Positions 16,439 through 25,126 of a stretch of DNA of 64,000 bases are shown piece after piece. The stretch's first letter is position 1; the number at the start of each line of letters is the position of its first letter. The stretch covers positions 1 through 64,000 of the forward strand of contig JARKQG010000075.1 in assembly GCA_029974035.1 (NCBI GenBank), written 5' to 3'. A program made the translations under genes and the position numbers. Source of the stretch: Eubacteriales bacterium. Its GTDB lineage: Bacteria; Bacillota_A; Clostridia; Christensenellales; Aristaeellaceae. The notes under the pieces are model-generated. The model worked only from the letters and a program-made list of their open reading frames with translations. It was not told the DNA's origin and made no database searches.

Positions 16439-19251
16439 GTTCTTACCCTCCCCGAAACCGAGATCACCGGTGTCGCAATTTCCTGATAGCCGTCACTCTT
16501 GGGGCCGGGCTCATAGCGCAGGAACAGCGTGCCGTCCGCATCCACATAGGGCGCCAGCTCGTCCCCCTTGAGCGAAAGGACAGCCGGGGACATGTCGTCC
16601 CACGCGCCCGCCTGCGCATTGTACAGCTGGATGGTGGGCGGGGTGTCGTACCGGCTCTGGAGCGTGATGGACAAATCCTCCAGCGCGTTCGCGTCGGGGA
16701 TTTGGAAGCCAAATGTGGGGTTCGTGGTTACGCGGAAGGAATGGTCGCGGTCGACCGCCTCGCCCAGCGTGGGCGCGCCCTTCGCGGCCTCGGCCACATG
16801 GGCCGGGATCATGCCCAGCGGGTAGAGCACAAGGCCCGTCGGGCTCACCGATTGGTAGGCGATCTCCGCGTCCACCAGCGCCAGGTGCGCGCTTCGCGCG
16901 ACGGGTTTGCCGTCCATCGCCAGATGGACCGCGCCCGCCTGGTCGCTGAAGCCGCAAAACCGGAAGAACGGATCGCTGCCGGAACCCCACCAGCCGCCGC
17001 TGTAGGCCCACCTGTCCATGGACATGAAGATGAGGTCCTGCCGTGCCGGGCGCTGGGCGCGCTCCAGCGCGTCCAGGCGCTGATAGGCCTCGGCGCGCTT
17101 GGCGCGGTCCTCGATGCGGTATTCCTTCGTGACGGCGCCGTCAAAGATGACGTTGGGATCGGCAAGGCCGGAGGTGCCGTCGGGCGAGGCGCCGATGATT
17201 CGCCCCTCCGGCGCGAAGTCGTAGTCGTCGGCCGCCTTTGCGGCCTTCAGATGGTCGGCTTCCTGGTCGGTCAGCTTGAGCAGACAAAACGCCGCCTCCT
17301 GGCCGGGCGCCAGATCGCCCATATCCGCGTAGCCGGCGCTGGTGATCACCGCGCAGTCCGTCAGCGGATAGGCGGTGTCGTTTTTCACGCGGCCGTGAAG
17401 CCCGTCGTCCTCCATCCAGATGGAGGCGGACACGCGCCCTTCAAAGGCGCGGTTGTTCCGGGCGTTCAGCGCGTTCATCGTCCAGGCCGCCTGGGCGGGC
17501 AGCGTCACCGAGTTTTCCGCGCCCAACGTGCGCACGTAGCGGAGTTGGGAAGGCGTTTTGAAAAAGGTGGTGTTGTCGTAGTATTTGTCCTCAAACCCGT
17601 TCTGCTCCGGCGGCTCCAGCGTAATGTCGCCCCCGGCGGACAGCCGCATGGCGCTTCGGATGGGCGTCGCCGCGCCCACGCCGGTGGTGATGTCGCTCTG
17701 ACCGTCGGCGTCCAGGGTGATCCAGGCGTAGGAGGTGGCAATGGGGTCGGCACTGCCGCCGACCACGCCGATCCGGAAGATCAGAAAGGAGGCGAGCACC
17801 GCCAGAATGGGCATTGTGAGCCACAGAAGCTCGCGCCGGTCCAGCTTTTTCAGTACCAGGTACATCCCGACGCCCGATACCGCCACAAAACCGAAAAGAA
17901 GCCACAGGATCAGCGTCCGGGGCGCGGCTTTGTCCTTCACCGGCAGCGTGCTCAGCACCTGCGAGGACCGGTAGTCGTCGCGGTTATCGTACCCGGACCC
18001 GGAAAAAAGGTCGGTGTAGGCGTCCGGCACCCACTTGAGCATGATCCTCTGCCACAGCGTGCCGATGTCCGCCCAGTCCGTCAGCGGCCGCGCGCCCAGT
18101 TCGAACGCGGCCAGAAACACCGCGCCGTCGCCGACCCTGTAAAGGGCCGCGAGATCGCCGCCCGAAAACCGCGCAATGGCGCTTTCACCCGCGTCCAGCC
18201 GGTTCAGCAGCATCCCCTGGCCCAGCGCCTCCCCGGTTTCGCCCAGCGCGGTGAAAAGCGCGGGCGTAATGTCCTCCGCCTGGTACAGCGCGCCCGCGCG
18301 GGCGCCGGTCAGCGCCTCAAAAAACGGATAACCGGCCGCCGCCTGCGCGCCGCCGCCCACGATCGCCACGCCGCCCGCCTTCAGCCACGTGGCAAAGGCG
18401 ACCTTCTGCGCGTCGTCAAGCGCCGTCAGGTCCGCGCCGTCCACCGCCAGAACGCCGAAGGCATCCAGCGCCTCCGCCGTGTCCGGAAAGCTGTCCGCGT
18501 CCAGCGGTACGGTCTGAAAGTACTCGCCGCGCAGCAGCGGATCGTGCTGGGCGTCGATGTTCAGATAGCTGAGCGAGCCGGCGCCCGACGACAGTGCGCC
18601 GATCAGGCAGATGCCCGGGGAAACGGCCTTGGACGGCAAAACATTGGCGGAGGCGAGCACGGTGTCGCCCGACCGGTAGGCCACCGTGAACACGTCTTGC
18701 TTCATCGTCAGCGTCACGTAGAAGCGAACCCGCTTTTCCGAACCCGCGGGCAGGTACAGCGGATATTCCACGCGGTCATAGGAACTGCTGGTCCGGTACA
18801 GGTCGACGCACACGGCGCCGTCCATGTCGGCTCCGGTGTTCCTCAGCGTGACTTCAACGGGCACCGGCCTTGCGTAACTGACGATGCCCCCGTAGCCCAG
18901 CGAGGCCTCGATGGAGAGCTCGGGGTTTGTCACCTCAGCGTGCAGCGCCGCCCGGAGCTTTTCCTCCGCCTGGCCGATGGCCTGCTGTTCGGACGATGTG
19001 CGGCCCTTCACCACGTTGGCCGCGCCGTCGTCCCAGTCGCCGGAGGAGGGTTGGCTGTCTCCGGCGTCCCCCTCCGCAGGGGCTTCCGCCCCGGCATCCT
19101 CGCCTCCGGCGTCCCAGTCCTCGACGGCTGCTTGCGCCTGCCGGGGCGCGACCGTCGCCGCGCCGGCGGCGAGGGCTGTCTGCCCGCAAAGGGCTACCCA
19201 TCCCGCGAGGAGCAGCGCGAACACCGCGCTTCTGGTTTGTTCCTTCCGCAT
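16435..19251 (-). CDS. Large secreted/membrane protein, first gene of the MoxR/VWA operon
   Basis: A 938-residue protein with a signal peptide (SAVFALLLAGWVALCGQTALA). An acidic linker follows, then a beta-sandwich that looks like a CARDB-type domain (PVPVEVTLRNTGADMDG). An amidotransferase-like region is next (AFGVLAVDGADLTALDDAQKVAFATWLKAGGVAIVGGG), without an obvious catalytic Cys. Two membrane helices (TLILWLLFGFVAVSGVGMYLVL and LPILAVLASFLIF-like) follow, then a long C-terminal beta-rich domain ending just before the ABC ATPase. Start ATG 19251 has GGGGGGATAT upstream. It overlaps the ATPase gene by GTGA. I do not recognise a named family. The position suggests an extracytoplasmic sensor or substrate receptor for the ABC/MoxR machinery. 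Confidence 0.65.
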   Translation of the reverse strand: MRKEQTRSAVFALLLAGWVALCGQTALAAGAATVAPRQAQAAVEDWDAGGEDAGAEAPAEGDAGDSQPSSGDWDDGAANVVKGRTSSEQQAIGQAEEKLRAALHAEVTNPELSIEASLGYGGIVSYARPVPVEVTLRNTGADMDGAVCVDLYRTSSSYDRVEYPLYLPAGSEKRVRFYVTLTMKQDVFTVAYRSGDTVLASANVLPSKAVSPGICLIGALSSGAGSLSYLNIDAQHDPLLRGEYFQTVPLDADSFPDTAEALDAFGVLAVDGADLTALDDAQKVAFATWLKAGGVAIVGGGAQAAAGYPFFEALTGARAGALYQAEDITPALFTALGETGEALGQGMLLNRLDAGESAIARFSGGDLAALYRVGDGAVFLAAFELGARPLTDWADIGTLWQRIMLKWVPDAYTDLFSGSGYDNRDDYRSSQVLSTLPVKDKAAPRTLILWLLFGFVAVSGVGMYLVLKKLDRRELLWLTMPILAVLASFLIFRIGVVGGSADPIATSYAWITLDADGQSDITTGVGAATPIRSAMRLSAGGDITLEPPEQNGFEDKYYDNTTFFKTPSQLRYVRTLGAENSVTLPAQAAWTMNALNARNNRAFEGRVSASIWMEDDGLHGRVKNDTAYPLTDCAVITSAGYADMGDLAPGQEAAFCLLKLTDQEADHLKAAKAADDYDFAPEGRIIGASPDGTSGLADPNVIFDGAVTKEYRIEDRAKRAEAYQRLDALERAQRPARQDLIFMSMDRWAYSGGWWGSGSDPFFRFCGFSDQAGAVHLAMDGKPVARSAHLALVDAEIAYQSVSPTGLVLYPLGMIPAHVAEAAKGAPTLGEAVDRDHSFRVTTNPTFGFQIPDANALEDLSITLQSRYDTPPTIQLYNAQAGAWDDMSPAVLSLKGDELAPYVDADGTLFLRYEPGPKSDGYQEIATPVISVSGRVRT

Positions 19252-19504
19252 GATATCCCCCCGTTTTCCGCCCGGACGCCCGATTTGGAACGCCGCGCGT
19301 ATCCGTTTGGCGGAATTGTGGCGCCGAAGTTCCGGAATCTGGCAACCCGTCCGGCGCCGGGCCCGTCCATTTATTAGACAGATCAGGGCGCCTTTTGTAG
19401 CAGTCACGGATGCGGCTCCCGACGGAATTTGACCTCGGACGGCTACGCGTCCGGGGCCGGCGTTGTTATTTATAGGGGATGCACCGGACGAGGGGGGCTG
19501 GCCA
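19252..19504. promoter_or_regulatory. Divergent intergenic region, operon versus orphan anti-sigma-like gene
   Basis: About 250 bp separates the start of the eight-gene minus operon (19251) from the plus-strand anti-sigma-like gene (19505). It must hold both promoters. A small dyad CGGAC...GTCCG (19437-19454) is present. I could not assign convincing -35/-10 pairs on either strand, which would fit control by an alternative sigma factor but does not prove it. Confidence 0.35.
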
Positions 19505-20230
19505 GTGACGCTGAACCGGGAGAAACTGTGCGCGATGTACGAGGATATCCTGATGCGCGTCGCGCTGGCGGACATCGCGCGGGACGAGGCGAGAGCGCTG
19601 GAGGCGTGCGCGACGGACGATCCGCCGGACCCGCGGGCGATCCGCGCCATCGGTCGGGCGGTACGCCGCGCGAAAATCGAAAAATTCACACGCCGCACGC
19701 TGCCCCGGATGGTCTGCGGCGCGGCGTGGATCCTGCTGGCGGTTTATCTGGCGCTGACCGTGGCGCTTGCCGCCGACGCCGGGGCCCGGGCCAGGCTTCT
19801 GTCCTGGATGGAGCGCGCCGCGCCCCTTCGCGTGGGGGCGGAATTGGACCCGGGCGGCGCGCAAAGGGACGGCGTTCCGGCGGAATGGACGGAGAAGTAT
19901 TACCCGGCGTACATCCCGGAGGGCTGGACGCTGGAGGCGGTTGACCCGGCTCTCGGAGACGTGGTCTACCGGAAGGACGCGGATCACATCCTGCAGTTTG
20001 GTGTTTACGAAGGGGACGCCCGCCACGGCATCCGCCTGGAAGGCGCCAGGATCAGCCGCGTCGGCGTGCGCAGCGCCACGGCGCTGGCGGCGGAGAATCT
20101 GGAAAAGGGCTTTACCTGGGTGACGTGGCAGGCGGAGGGATGGACGATCGTCATCTACGTGGATGCGGACCTGGATACGGCGCTCAAGGTGGCCGCGAGC
20201 GTTTGCGAGGTCGGCGCGCCCGGAAAATGA
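19505..20230 (+). CDS. Paralogue of the anti-sigma-like membrane protein (orphan)
   Basis: A 241-residue protein homologous along its length to the product of 5530-6261. Shared blocks include the N-terminal LxAM(Y/Q)EDIL(M/I)R-type segment, a transmembrane helix (about 72-94), WTEKYYP-x-x-IPEGW, and EKGFTWVTW in the outer domain. The GTG start at 19505 aligns with the paralogue's start and follows a GAGGGGGGC stretch. Unlike the paralogue it has no adjacent sigma-factor gene. It is transcribed divergently from the MoxR/VWA operon. It could be a second anti-sigma for the ECF factor at 6258 or a free-standing sensor; this is inference. Confidence 0.7.
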   Translation: MTLNREKLCAMYEDILMRVALADIARDEARALEACATDDPPDPRAIRAIGRAVRRAKIEKFTRRTLPRMVCGAAWILLAVYLALTVALAADAGARARLLSWMERAAPLRVGAELDPGGAQRDGVPAEWTEKYYPAYIPEGWTLEAVDPALGDVVYRKDADHILQFGVYEGDARHGIRLEGARISRVGVRSATALAAENLEKGFTWVTWQAEGWTIVIYVDADLDTALKVAASVCEVGAPGK

Positions 20231-20245
20231 CCGCCGGCGCTCTGC

Positions 20246-20760
20246 TCATGAATCGACGTTCATCCCGTGGCCGGAATGCTTCTCCGGGCACGCCAGATGC
20301 TGATCCACCCGCCGGACGGCCGCCCCGGCGGCGGCGGCGAAGATCTCCTCGCCAAATTCCGCCGTGGCGCCGGCGGGGTCGCGCGTGGTCAGAATTCCGT
20401 ACTGCAGCGACTTTTCCGTCAGCCGCATGTCTACGGTATCCGGGTCCGAGGCCAGAAGGTGCGAAGTCTCCCACGCACCGGCGTGGTCGCCCGGATGATC
20501 GTACCGGTCCCCGAGCAGCTGGAAATCCGCGAACGCCCAGGCGAGCATCGGGGTCCAGGGCCGGTCGTAATTCCACTGGTTGAAGGTCAGCACCGCGGCG
20601 CGTGCAGCGCCAGTTCCTCCGCCTGCAGCCCGTCCGCGCCCAGCGGGTTGTGCAGGCCGTGCCATTCCAGCGTGCCCAGCGGGATGTAGACAACGGGGCG
20701 GGCATTCCGCCTCTCGGTCATTTCGCGGGGGCGCAGCCTCGCGAAGCGTACTTCTTCCAT
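20246..20760 (-). pseudogene. Creatininase-family pseudogene with internal deletion
   Basis: The 5' part (start ATG 20760, GAGGAGG ribosome site intact) encodes VVYIPLGTLEWHGLHNPLG and ADGLQAEELALHA, the N-terminal metal-site block of creatininase/creatinine amidohydrolase proteins. Translation then stops after a few residues. A different frame resumes immediately with FNQWNYDRPW, AWAFADFQLLGD and GDHAGAWETSHLLASDP, the C-terminal block with the HAG-x-x-ET-S motif. Roughly 100 central residues are missing and the join is out of frame, near 20595-20605. It therefore cannot make an active enzyme. It lies 9 nt downstream of a broken permease gene in the same former operon. Confidence 0.8.
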
Positions 20761-20769
20761 AGGCCCTCC

Positions 20770-21105
20770 TCAGCCCTTGACGCTGCCCGCCGTGAGGCCC
20801 GCGACAAAGGACTTTTGATTGAACAGGAACAAAAGCATGATGGGAACTACCGAAAGAACCGCCCCGGCAAAGAGCATGTTGTAGTTGTTGCCGTAGGGGT
20901 TCAGGCAGGTCTGCAGGCCGACCGTCAGCGTGAAGTTGGCGTTTGTGGACATGACGATCAGCGGCCACAGAAAGTCGTTCCAGGCCGTCATCGCCTGCAG
21001 GATGCCCATCGTGCCGAAGGCGGGCAGCATCAGAATTTTGATGGGAATCATCATGGTGCTCATAATGACGACGACGTACGCGCGCTTTTCCTTCCGAAAA
21101 GTCCA
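20770..21105 (-). pseudogene. Sugar ABC permease (MalG-type) remnant
   Basis: Only parts of a carbohydrate ABC permease survive. The C-terminal third is good (GILQAMTAWNDFLWPLIVMST, MLFAGAVLSVVPIMLLFLFNQKSFVAGLTAGSVKG) and ends like the intact permease at 25127. Before it, STMMIPIKI, which should lie about 65 residues earlier, is fused directly to LMLPAFGTMG. The EAA loop and preceding helices are therefore deleted. The N-terminal half is absent and the sequence runs in frame back to the stop of the kinase remnant. It is a deletion derivative, not a functional transporter. Confidence 0.8.
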
Positions 21106-21108
21106 GCT

Positions 21109-21444
21109 TCAGCTGGTTTTTTCCATGGCGTTCATGGAGGAATAGTCGACCAGCGCCTTTTGCACCTGGTCCGAATAGGCAATCTCGATGCCGTCGTTGA
21201 TGATGATCTGCAGGTTGGTGCCGACCACCGTCGAAACCTGTTCGATCGTCTGGGTCGTCGCCCGGCTCACCTTGTCCAGGATGGAGCGGCTGCCGTTTTC
21301 ATACGCGACGACCGCCACAATCACCAGCGGGACGATGCCCACCGCGACGCCGGCGACGCAAAGCCGCGCAGTCAGGCCAATGCGCCGGATCCGGCGCGTC
21401 AGTCCGTTCGTCACGGTGCCGAGACGGTGCTTGAGCGCGTTCAT
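21109..21444 (-). pseudogene. Truncated YesM-type sensor kinase, N-terminal part only
   Basis: A 111-residue reading frame with a membrane helix (about 28-48, LCVAGVAVGIVPLVIVAVVAY) and the start of an extracytoplasmic sensor region (VSRATTQTIEQVSTVVGTNLQ), as at the N-terminus of YesM-like histidine kinases. It stops after MNAMEKTS, well before any HAMP, HisKA or ATPase domain. The start and upstream GGGAGGG are intact. The rest of the kinase and the beginning of the next transporter gene appear to have been lost in one deletion. Confidence 0.65.
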
Positions 21445-21488
21445 CGGAAACGGTCCCTCCCCTTTGGATCAGCCGCGGGACGTGCTTC

Positions 21489-22508
21489 TCATCGGGCCGG
21501 CGGGGCGGTGGTGCCCTCGTCGTAGATGGCGACCGGCAGGATCTCCACCTGGGTCGGCAGATCCGGGTGCTTCAGCCGGTTGAGCAGCAGTCTGACCCCC
21601 GCCTGGGCCACGTCGCCCTCCGCCGCGTAGATGCTGGTCAGGCGGGGCAGGTAGGGAATGCCCGAACGGATGTGGTCAAAGCTGATGAGGGACACGTCCT
21701 CCGGCACGGCGCGGCCCTGCTGCCGGAGCGTGTTGAGCGCGTGGTACGCGATTTCATCGCTGAAGGACAGGATCGCCGTATAGTCGAGCGGCTCGAGCAG
21801 CGGCCCCATGTGCTCGTTCATCATGCCCTCGCTGACCGCCTCCCAGGGCACGACGCGCACGCTGTCCGCGGAGACGCCCGCCTCGGCCAGCGCCCGCAGA
21901 AAGCCCCTGTGCCGGTCCAGCTGGGAACTGCTGGCCAGCACGCCGGAGAGAAACAGAAACCGCCTGTGCCCGAGCCCGATCAGGTGCCGCCCCGCCAGGT
22001 AACCGCCCTGCTCGTCGTCGCAGCGCACGCAGTCCGCGACGATGCCCTGAATCCAGCGGTCCAGAAGGACGAAGGGCATTCTGTTTTTGACCATGTAATC
22101 GATGTGGGTGCGGTTGTTGTGGTAGGGGAAATACAAAATGCCGTCGACCGACTGGGATATGGCGGTGTGGATCATCTGCTCGCCCAGCGCCTCGTCCAGC
22201 TGCATGCAAAGGATCATGATGTTGTAGCCCGCCTGGCGCAGCGCCTCGTCCATCTTGCTGAGCATTACGCAGAAGTGCTGGTTGTGCACGTCGTTGACGA
22301 TGACCGCGATGATGTGGCTCCTGCCGGAGCGCAGCGTAGACGCCAGCGAGTTGGGGATGTAGCCCATCCGCCTCGCGGTGGCGCGGATTTTCTCGCGGGT
22401 GGCGGCGGGCAGCTTCTTATCGTCGCGCATGGCGCGCGATATGGTATTGATGGCGTAGCCGCATTCGTTGGATACGTCCTTCAGGGTGACCCTGGCGCGA
22501 CGGGGCAT
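21489..22508 (-). CDS. LacI-family transcriptional repressor
   Basis: A 339-residue repressor. The N-terminal LacI helix-turn-helix and hinge (VTLKDVSNECGYAINTISRAMR, MGYIPNSLASTLRSGRS) precede a periplasmic-binding-protein-like sensor core (SHIIAVIVNDVHNQHF; GRAVPEDVSLISFDHI). Start ATG 22508 has GGAGGG about 10 nt upstream. It is divergent from the sugar ABC transporter and arabinofuranosidase operon. A TAACGATAAC/GTTATCGTTA inverted repeat lies in the intervening promoter and is its likely operator. The inducer is probably an arabinose-containing sugar. Confidence 0.92.
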   Translation of the reverse strand: MPRRARVTLKDVSNECGYAINTISRAMRDDKKLPAATREKIRATARRMGYIPNSLASTLRSGRSHIIAVIVNDVHNQHFCVMLSKMDEALRQAGYNIMILCMQLDEALGEQMIHTAISQSVDGILYFPYHNNRTHIDYMVKNRMPFVLLDRWIQGIVADCVRCDDEQGGYLAGRHLIGLGHRRFLFLSGVLASSSQLDRHRGFLRALAEAGVSADSVRVVPWEAVSEGMMNEHMGPLLEPLDYTAILSFSDEIAYHALNTLRQQGRAVPEDVSLISFDHIRSGIPYLPRLTSIYAAEGDVAQAGVRLLLNRLKHPDLPTQVEILPVAIYDEGTTAPPAR

Positions 22509-22638
22509 GGCGATACACCCTCCGTAGATTATCGATGATTTTGCCCAAGTGTACCACACTTTTTCGGGGCACACAAGGACGATCCCGTAACCGTAATAAA
22601 ATTTCTTAAATAATTAGGCTTATACGCTAATTTTTCTA

Positions 22639-22708
22639 TTGACAAATAGTAGGGGTAACGATAACATAAACAGTAGAAGCGCGGGTTATCGTTATCCTAA
22701 AAACCCGC
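22639..22708 (+). promoter_or_regulatory. Promoter with LacI-type operator and leader hairpin
   Basis: TTGACA (22639-22644), a 17-nt spacer and TAACAT (22662-22667) form the promoter of the sugar ABC operon. TAACGATAAC (22656-22665) overlaps the -10, and its inverted copy GTTATCGTTA lies at 22685-22694. The second copy is inside the loop of a stem formed by GCGGGTT (22681-22687) and AACCCGC (22702-22708), which ends just before the AAGGAGG ribosome site. Confidence 0.8.
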
Positions 22709-22726
22709 TCAAGGAGGATGGGCCCC

Positions 22727-24001
22727 ATGAAGAAGGCATTGGCTTTGACACTGGCGCTCCTGTTGGTTCTGGGTGTTTGGCCCGCGTTTGCCGAGCAGGC
22801 TCCCGTCAAGCTGACCTACTGGACTTTCCAGGAACTGCACACGCAATTCATGAAGGAAATGCTGGATCGCTGGAACGCCGACTCGGCGAACCCGACGATC
22901 GAGATGGACATGCAGGTCTATCCCTATGAGGAGATGCACAACAAGCTGACCATCGCGCTGCAGTCGGGCGAAGGCGCGCCCGACATCGTGGACATAGAGA
23001 TCAACATGTTCGCGAACTACTTAAGCGGCGACATTCAACTGGCCCCGCTGAACGAATACGTGGAGCCGCTGAAGGATCAGCTGGTCATGAGCCGCTTTGA
23101 GAACTACGCCAAGGACGGCAATTACTACGGCATCGACTACCACATCGGCGCGACGGTGATGTTCTACAACACCGAAGTGTTGGAGGCGGCCGGCGTCGAC
23201 TACAAGTCGATCGCCAGCTGGGACGACTATCACGAGGCGGGCAAGAAGGTGCTGGAGGCCACCGGAAAGCCCATGACCACTTGGGAATCCACCGACTGCT
23301 GGAACATCTACCCGCTGGTCAACCAGCACGGCGGCGACTGGCTCACGCCCGATAACGAAGTCCGCATGGACGAGCCGGTGGTCGTCAACACCCTGACGTT
23401 CATGAAGGGCATGCTGGACGACGGCACCGCCGTTCCCTGCCCGGGCGGATACCATCACGCGGAGGAATACTACGGCTGGATGAACGCGGGCGGCGCGGCA
23501 TCCGTGGTCATGCCCTTCTGGTACGCGGGCCGCTTTACCAACTACATGCCCGATCTGAAGGGGAAGATCAAGGTTGCGCCGATGCCCCTGTGGTCCGACG
23601 GCGGCCACAAGACCGCGCAGATGGGCGGCACCGGCACCGCCGTGGTCAAGACCAGCGCCAACGCGGAAACCGCCAAGGAATTCCTGGCCTTTGCCAAGCT
23701 GAGCAAGGAAGGCAACGTGGAACTTTGGAGAATCCTGGGCTTTGACCCGATCCGCAAGGATGTGTACAGCCTGCCGGAGCTGTCCGAGCCCAACGCCTTC
23801 TTTGACTTCTTTGGCGACGACCTGTTCGATGTGGTGTCCTCCATGCTGGACGACGTGCCCAACACCTGCCTGACCGACATGTACCCCAGTGCCGCGGACA
23901 TCGTGAAGAATCAGATGGCCTACAAGCTGGTGGTCGATTGCGGCGATCCCGCGGAAATCGCCAAGGCGTGCGCGGATGAACTGCGCAACATGATCTACTG
24001 A
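22727..24001 (+). CDS. Sugar ABC transporter substrate-binding protein
   Basis: A 424-residue extracellular solute-binding protein of the MalE-like family 1. A signal peptide (KKALALTLALLLVLGVWPAFA, cleavage likely before EQAP) is followed by VKLTYWTFQEL, a hinge region EGAPDIVDIEINMFANYL, and DWLTPDNEV through GGTGTAVVKTSANAETAKEFLAF. There is no lipobox Cys, so unlike most Firmicute binding proteins it has no obvious lipid anchor. ATG 22727 is preferred because AAGGAGG sits 9-10 nt upstream; ATG 22718 directly abuts that site. It is the first gene of an operon with two permeases and a GH51 enzyme, so arabinose or arabino-oligosaccharides are the likely cargo. Confidence 0.9.
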   Translation: MKKALALTLALLLVLGVWPAFAEQAPVKLTYWTFQELHTQFMKEMLDRWNADSANPTIEMDMQVYPYEEMHNKLTIALQSGEGAPDIVDIEINMFANYLSGDIQLAPLNEYVEPLKDQLVMSRFENYAKDGNYYGIDYHIGATVMFYNTEVLEAAGVDYKSIASWDDYHEAGKKVLEATGKPMTTWESTDCWNIYPLVNQHGGDWLTPDNEVRMDEPVVVNTLTFMKGMLDDGTAVPCPGGYHHAEEYYGWMNAGGAASVVMPFWYAGRFTNYMPDLKGKIKVAPMPLWSDGGHKTAQMGGTGTAVVKTSANAETAKEFLAFAKLSKEGNVELWRILGFDPIRKDVYSLPELSEPNAFFDFFGDDLFDVVSSMLDDVPNTCLTDMYPSAADIVKNQMAYKLVVDCGDPAEIAKACADELRNMIY

Positions 24002-24087
24002 GCCAAGAGCGCCCGTGCGCGCCCCGCGGGGGGAGCGGCGCCGAGGCTCAGGCGCCCTTCCCGGCGGGGTGCGCGGACGCCGCGTTG

Positions 24088-24119
24088 GGGCCATCGCGCT
24101 TTCCGCTTCGCGATGGCCC
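24088..24119 (+). other. Intercistronic stem-loop after the binding-protein gene
   Basis: A perfect 11-bp stem (24088-24098 with 24109-24119) with a 10-nt loop and no T-run lies in the 202-nt gap between the binding-protein and first permease genes. It is probably an RNA-stability or attenuation element that keeps binding-protein mRNA in excess over permease mRNA. The rest of the gap is G+C-rich with no gene visible. Confidence 0.55.
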
Positions 24120-24203
24120 GGCGTCCATTGTGCCGGCCCACCGGCGCGGTACGGATGGCCTTTTCTAAAGGAAGCCCATTTCCCCGGATGAGGAGGGAAT
24201 GCC

Positions 24204-25121
24204 ATGACGAGCGCGTCTGGCCGGCAGCGCCGTCCGCGCGGCAATCCGCTGTGCGATCTCAGGGTGGTGCCCTACGTGTTTGTGTTGCCCTTTGTGCTTT
24301 ACTTTCTGCTGATCTACCTGTATCCGACCATTGCGACCATCATTATGAGCTTTCAGCGCGTCGAGGGCCCGGCAAACGCCACGTTCATCGGCGTGCAAAA
24401 CTATGAGCGCCTGTTCCAGCGCAATTATTTTCTCGCCCTCGCCACGACGGTCCGGTACACCTTTTGGGATCTTTTGATTCTGGTGCCGGTGCCGCTCTTA
24501 TTCGCGGTACTGCTGCGCTCGCAGCTGGTCAAGGCCTCAAATTTTTTCAAATCGGTTTTTTTCATCCCGGCGCTCACGTCCATCATCGTCGCGGGCATCG
24601 TCTTTCGCCTGGCCTTCGGCAGCCTCGATACCGCGCTGGCCAACCGCCTTTTGGCGGCCCTGGGCCTGAAACCCCGGGACTGGCTGATGCAGGCGGACAC
24701 GGGCAATTTTGTGCTGATCCTGCTGACGCTCTGGCGGTGGCTGGGGGTCAACATCGTGTACTACTATTCGGGCCTGCAGGCCATTCCGCGGGAGCTGTAT
24801 GAGGCGGCCCAGATTGATGGCGCCAACGCGCTGAATCAGTTCCGCCATGTGACGCTTCCGGGCATCAAGCCCGTCATCATCTACGTCACCACACTGACCG
24901 TGCTGGGCGGCTTTTCCATGTTCACCGAATCGGTGGCGCTGTGGCAGCAGAACAACCCCGGCGGTGTGGGCCGCACGATTGTGGGCTATATGTACATGAT
25001 GGGCTTTTACAAAAACAACATGGGCATGGCCTCCGCGGTGGGGCTGACGCTGTTGGCGATGGTACTGGCCGCCAACCTGGTGCAGCTTGCGCTGATGGGC
25101 TTTTTCAAAAGGGAGGATTAG
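24204..25121 (+). CDS. Sugar ABC transporter permease, MalF/LacF type
   Basis: A 305-residue inner-membrane permease with six predicted helices, starting VPYVFVLPFVLYFLLIYLYP. It has the permease EAA loop (ELYEAAQIDGANALNQFRHVTLPGIKP) that contacts the ATPase. Start ATG 24204 follows AGGAGGG. It pairs with the permease at 25127. No ATP-binding gene is in this operon, so a shared MsmK-type ATPase encoded elsewhere must energise it, as is usual for this transporter class. Confidence 0.92.
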   Translation: MTSASGRQRRPRGNPLCDLRVVPYVFVLPFVLYFLLIYLYPTIATIIMSFQRVEGPANATFIGVQNYERLFQRNYFLALATTVRYTFWDLLILVPVPLLFAVLLRSQLVKASNFFKSVFFIPALTSIIVAGIVFRLAFGSLDTALANRLLAALGLKPRDWLMQADTGNFVLILLTLWRWLGVNIVYYYSGLQAIPRELYEAAQIDGANALNQFRHVTLPGIKPVIIYVTTLTVLGGFSMFTESVALWQQNNPGGVGRTIVGYMYMMGFYKNNMGMASAVGLTLLAMVLAANLVQLALMGFFKRED

Positions 25122-25126
25122 CGGCA

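Noticed and set aside
16702..19377. Long plus-strand open frame of almost 900 codons opposite the large membrane protein gene
   Set aside because: It is low in hydrophobic order, rich in Arg/His/Gly/Val, without ribosome site or motifs. The minus-strand gene has a signal peptide, membrane helices and operon coupling.
19252..19698. N-terminal extension of the large membrane protein back to 19698
   Set aside because: The extension is Arg/Ser-rich, overlaps the divergent anti-sigma-like gene, and precedes a good ribosome site and signal peptide at 19251.
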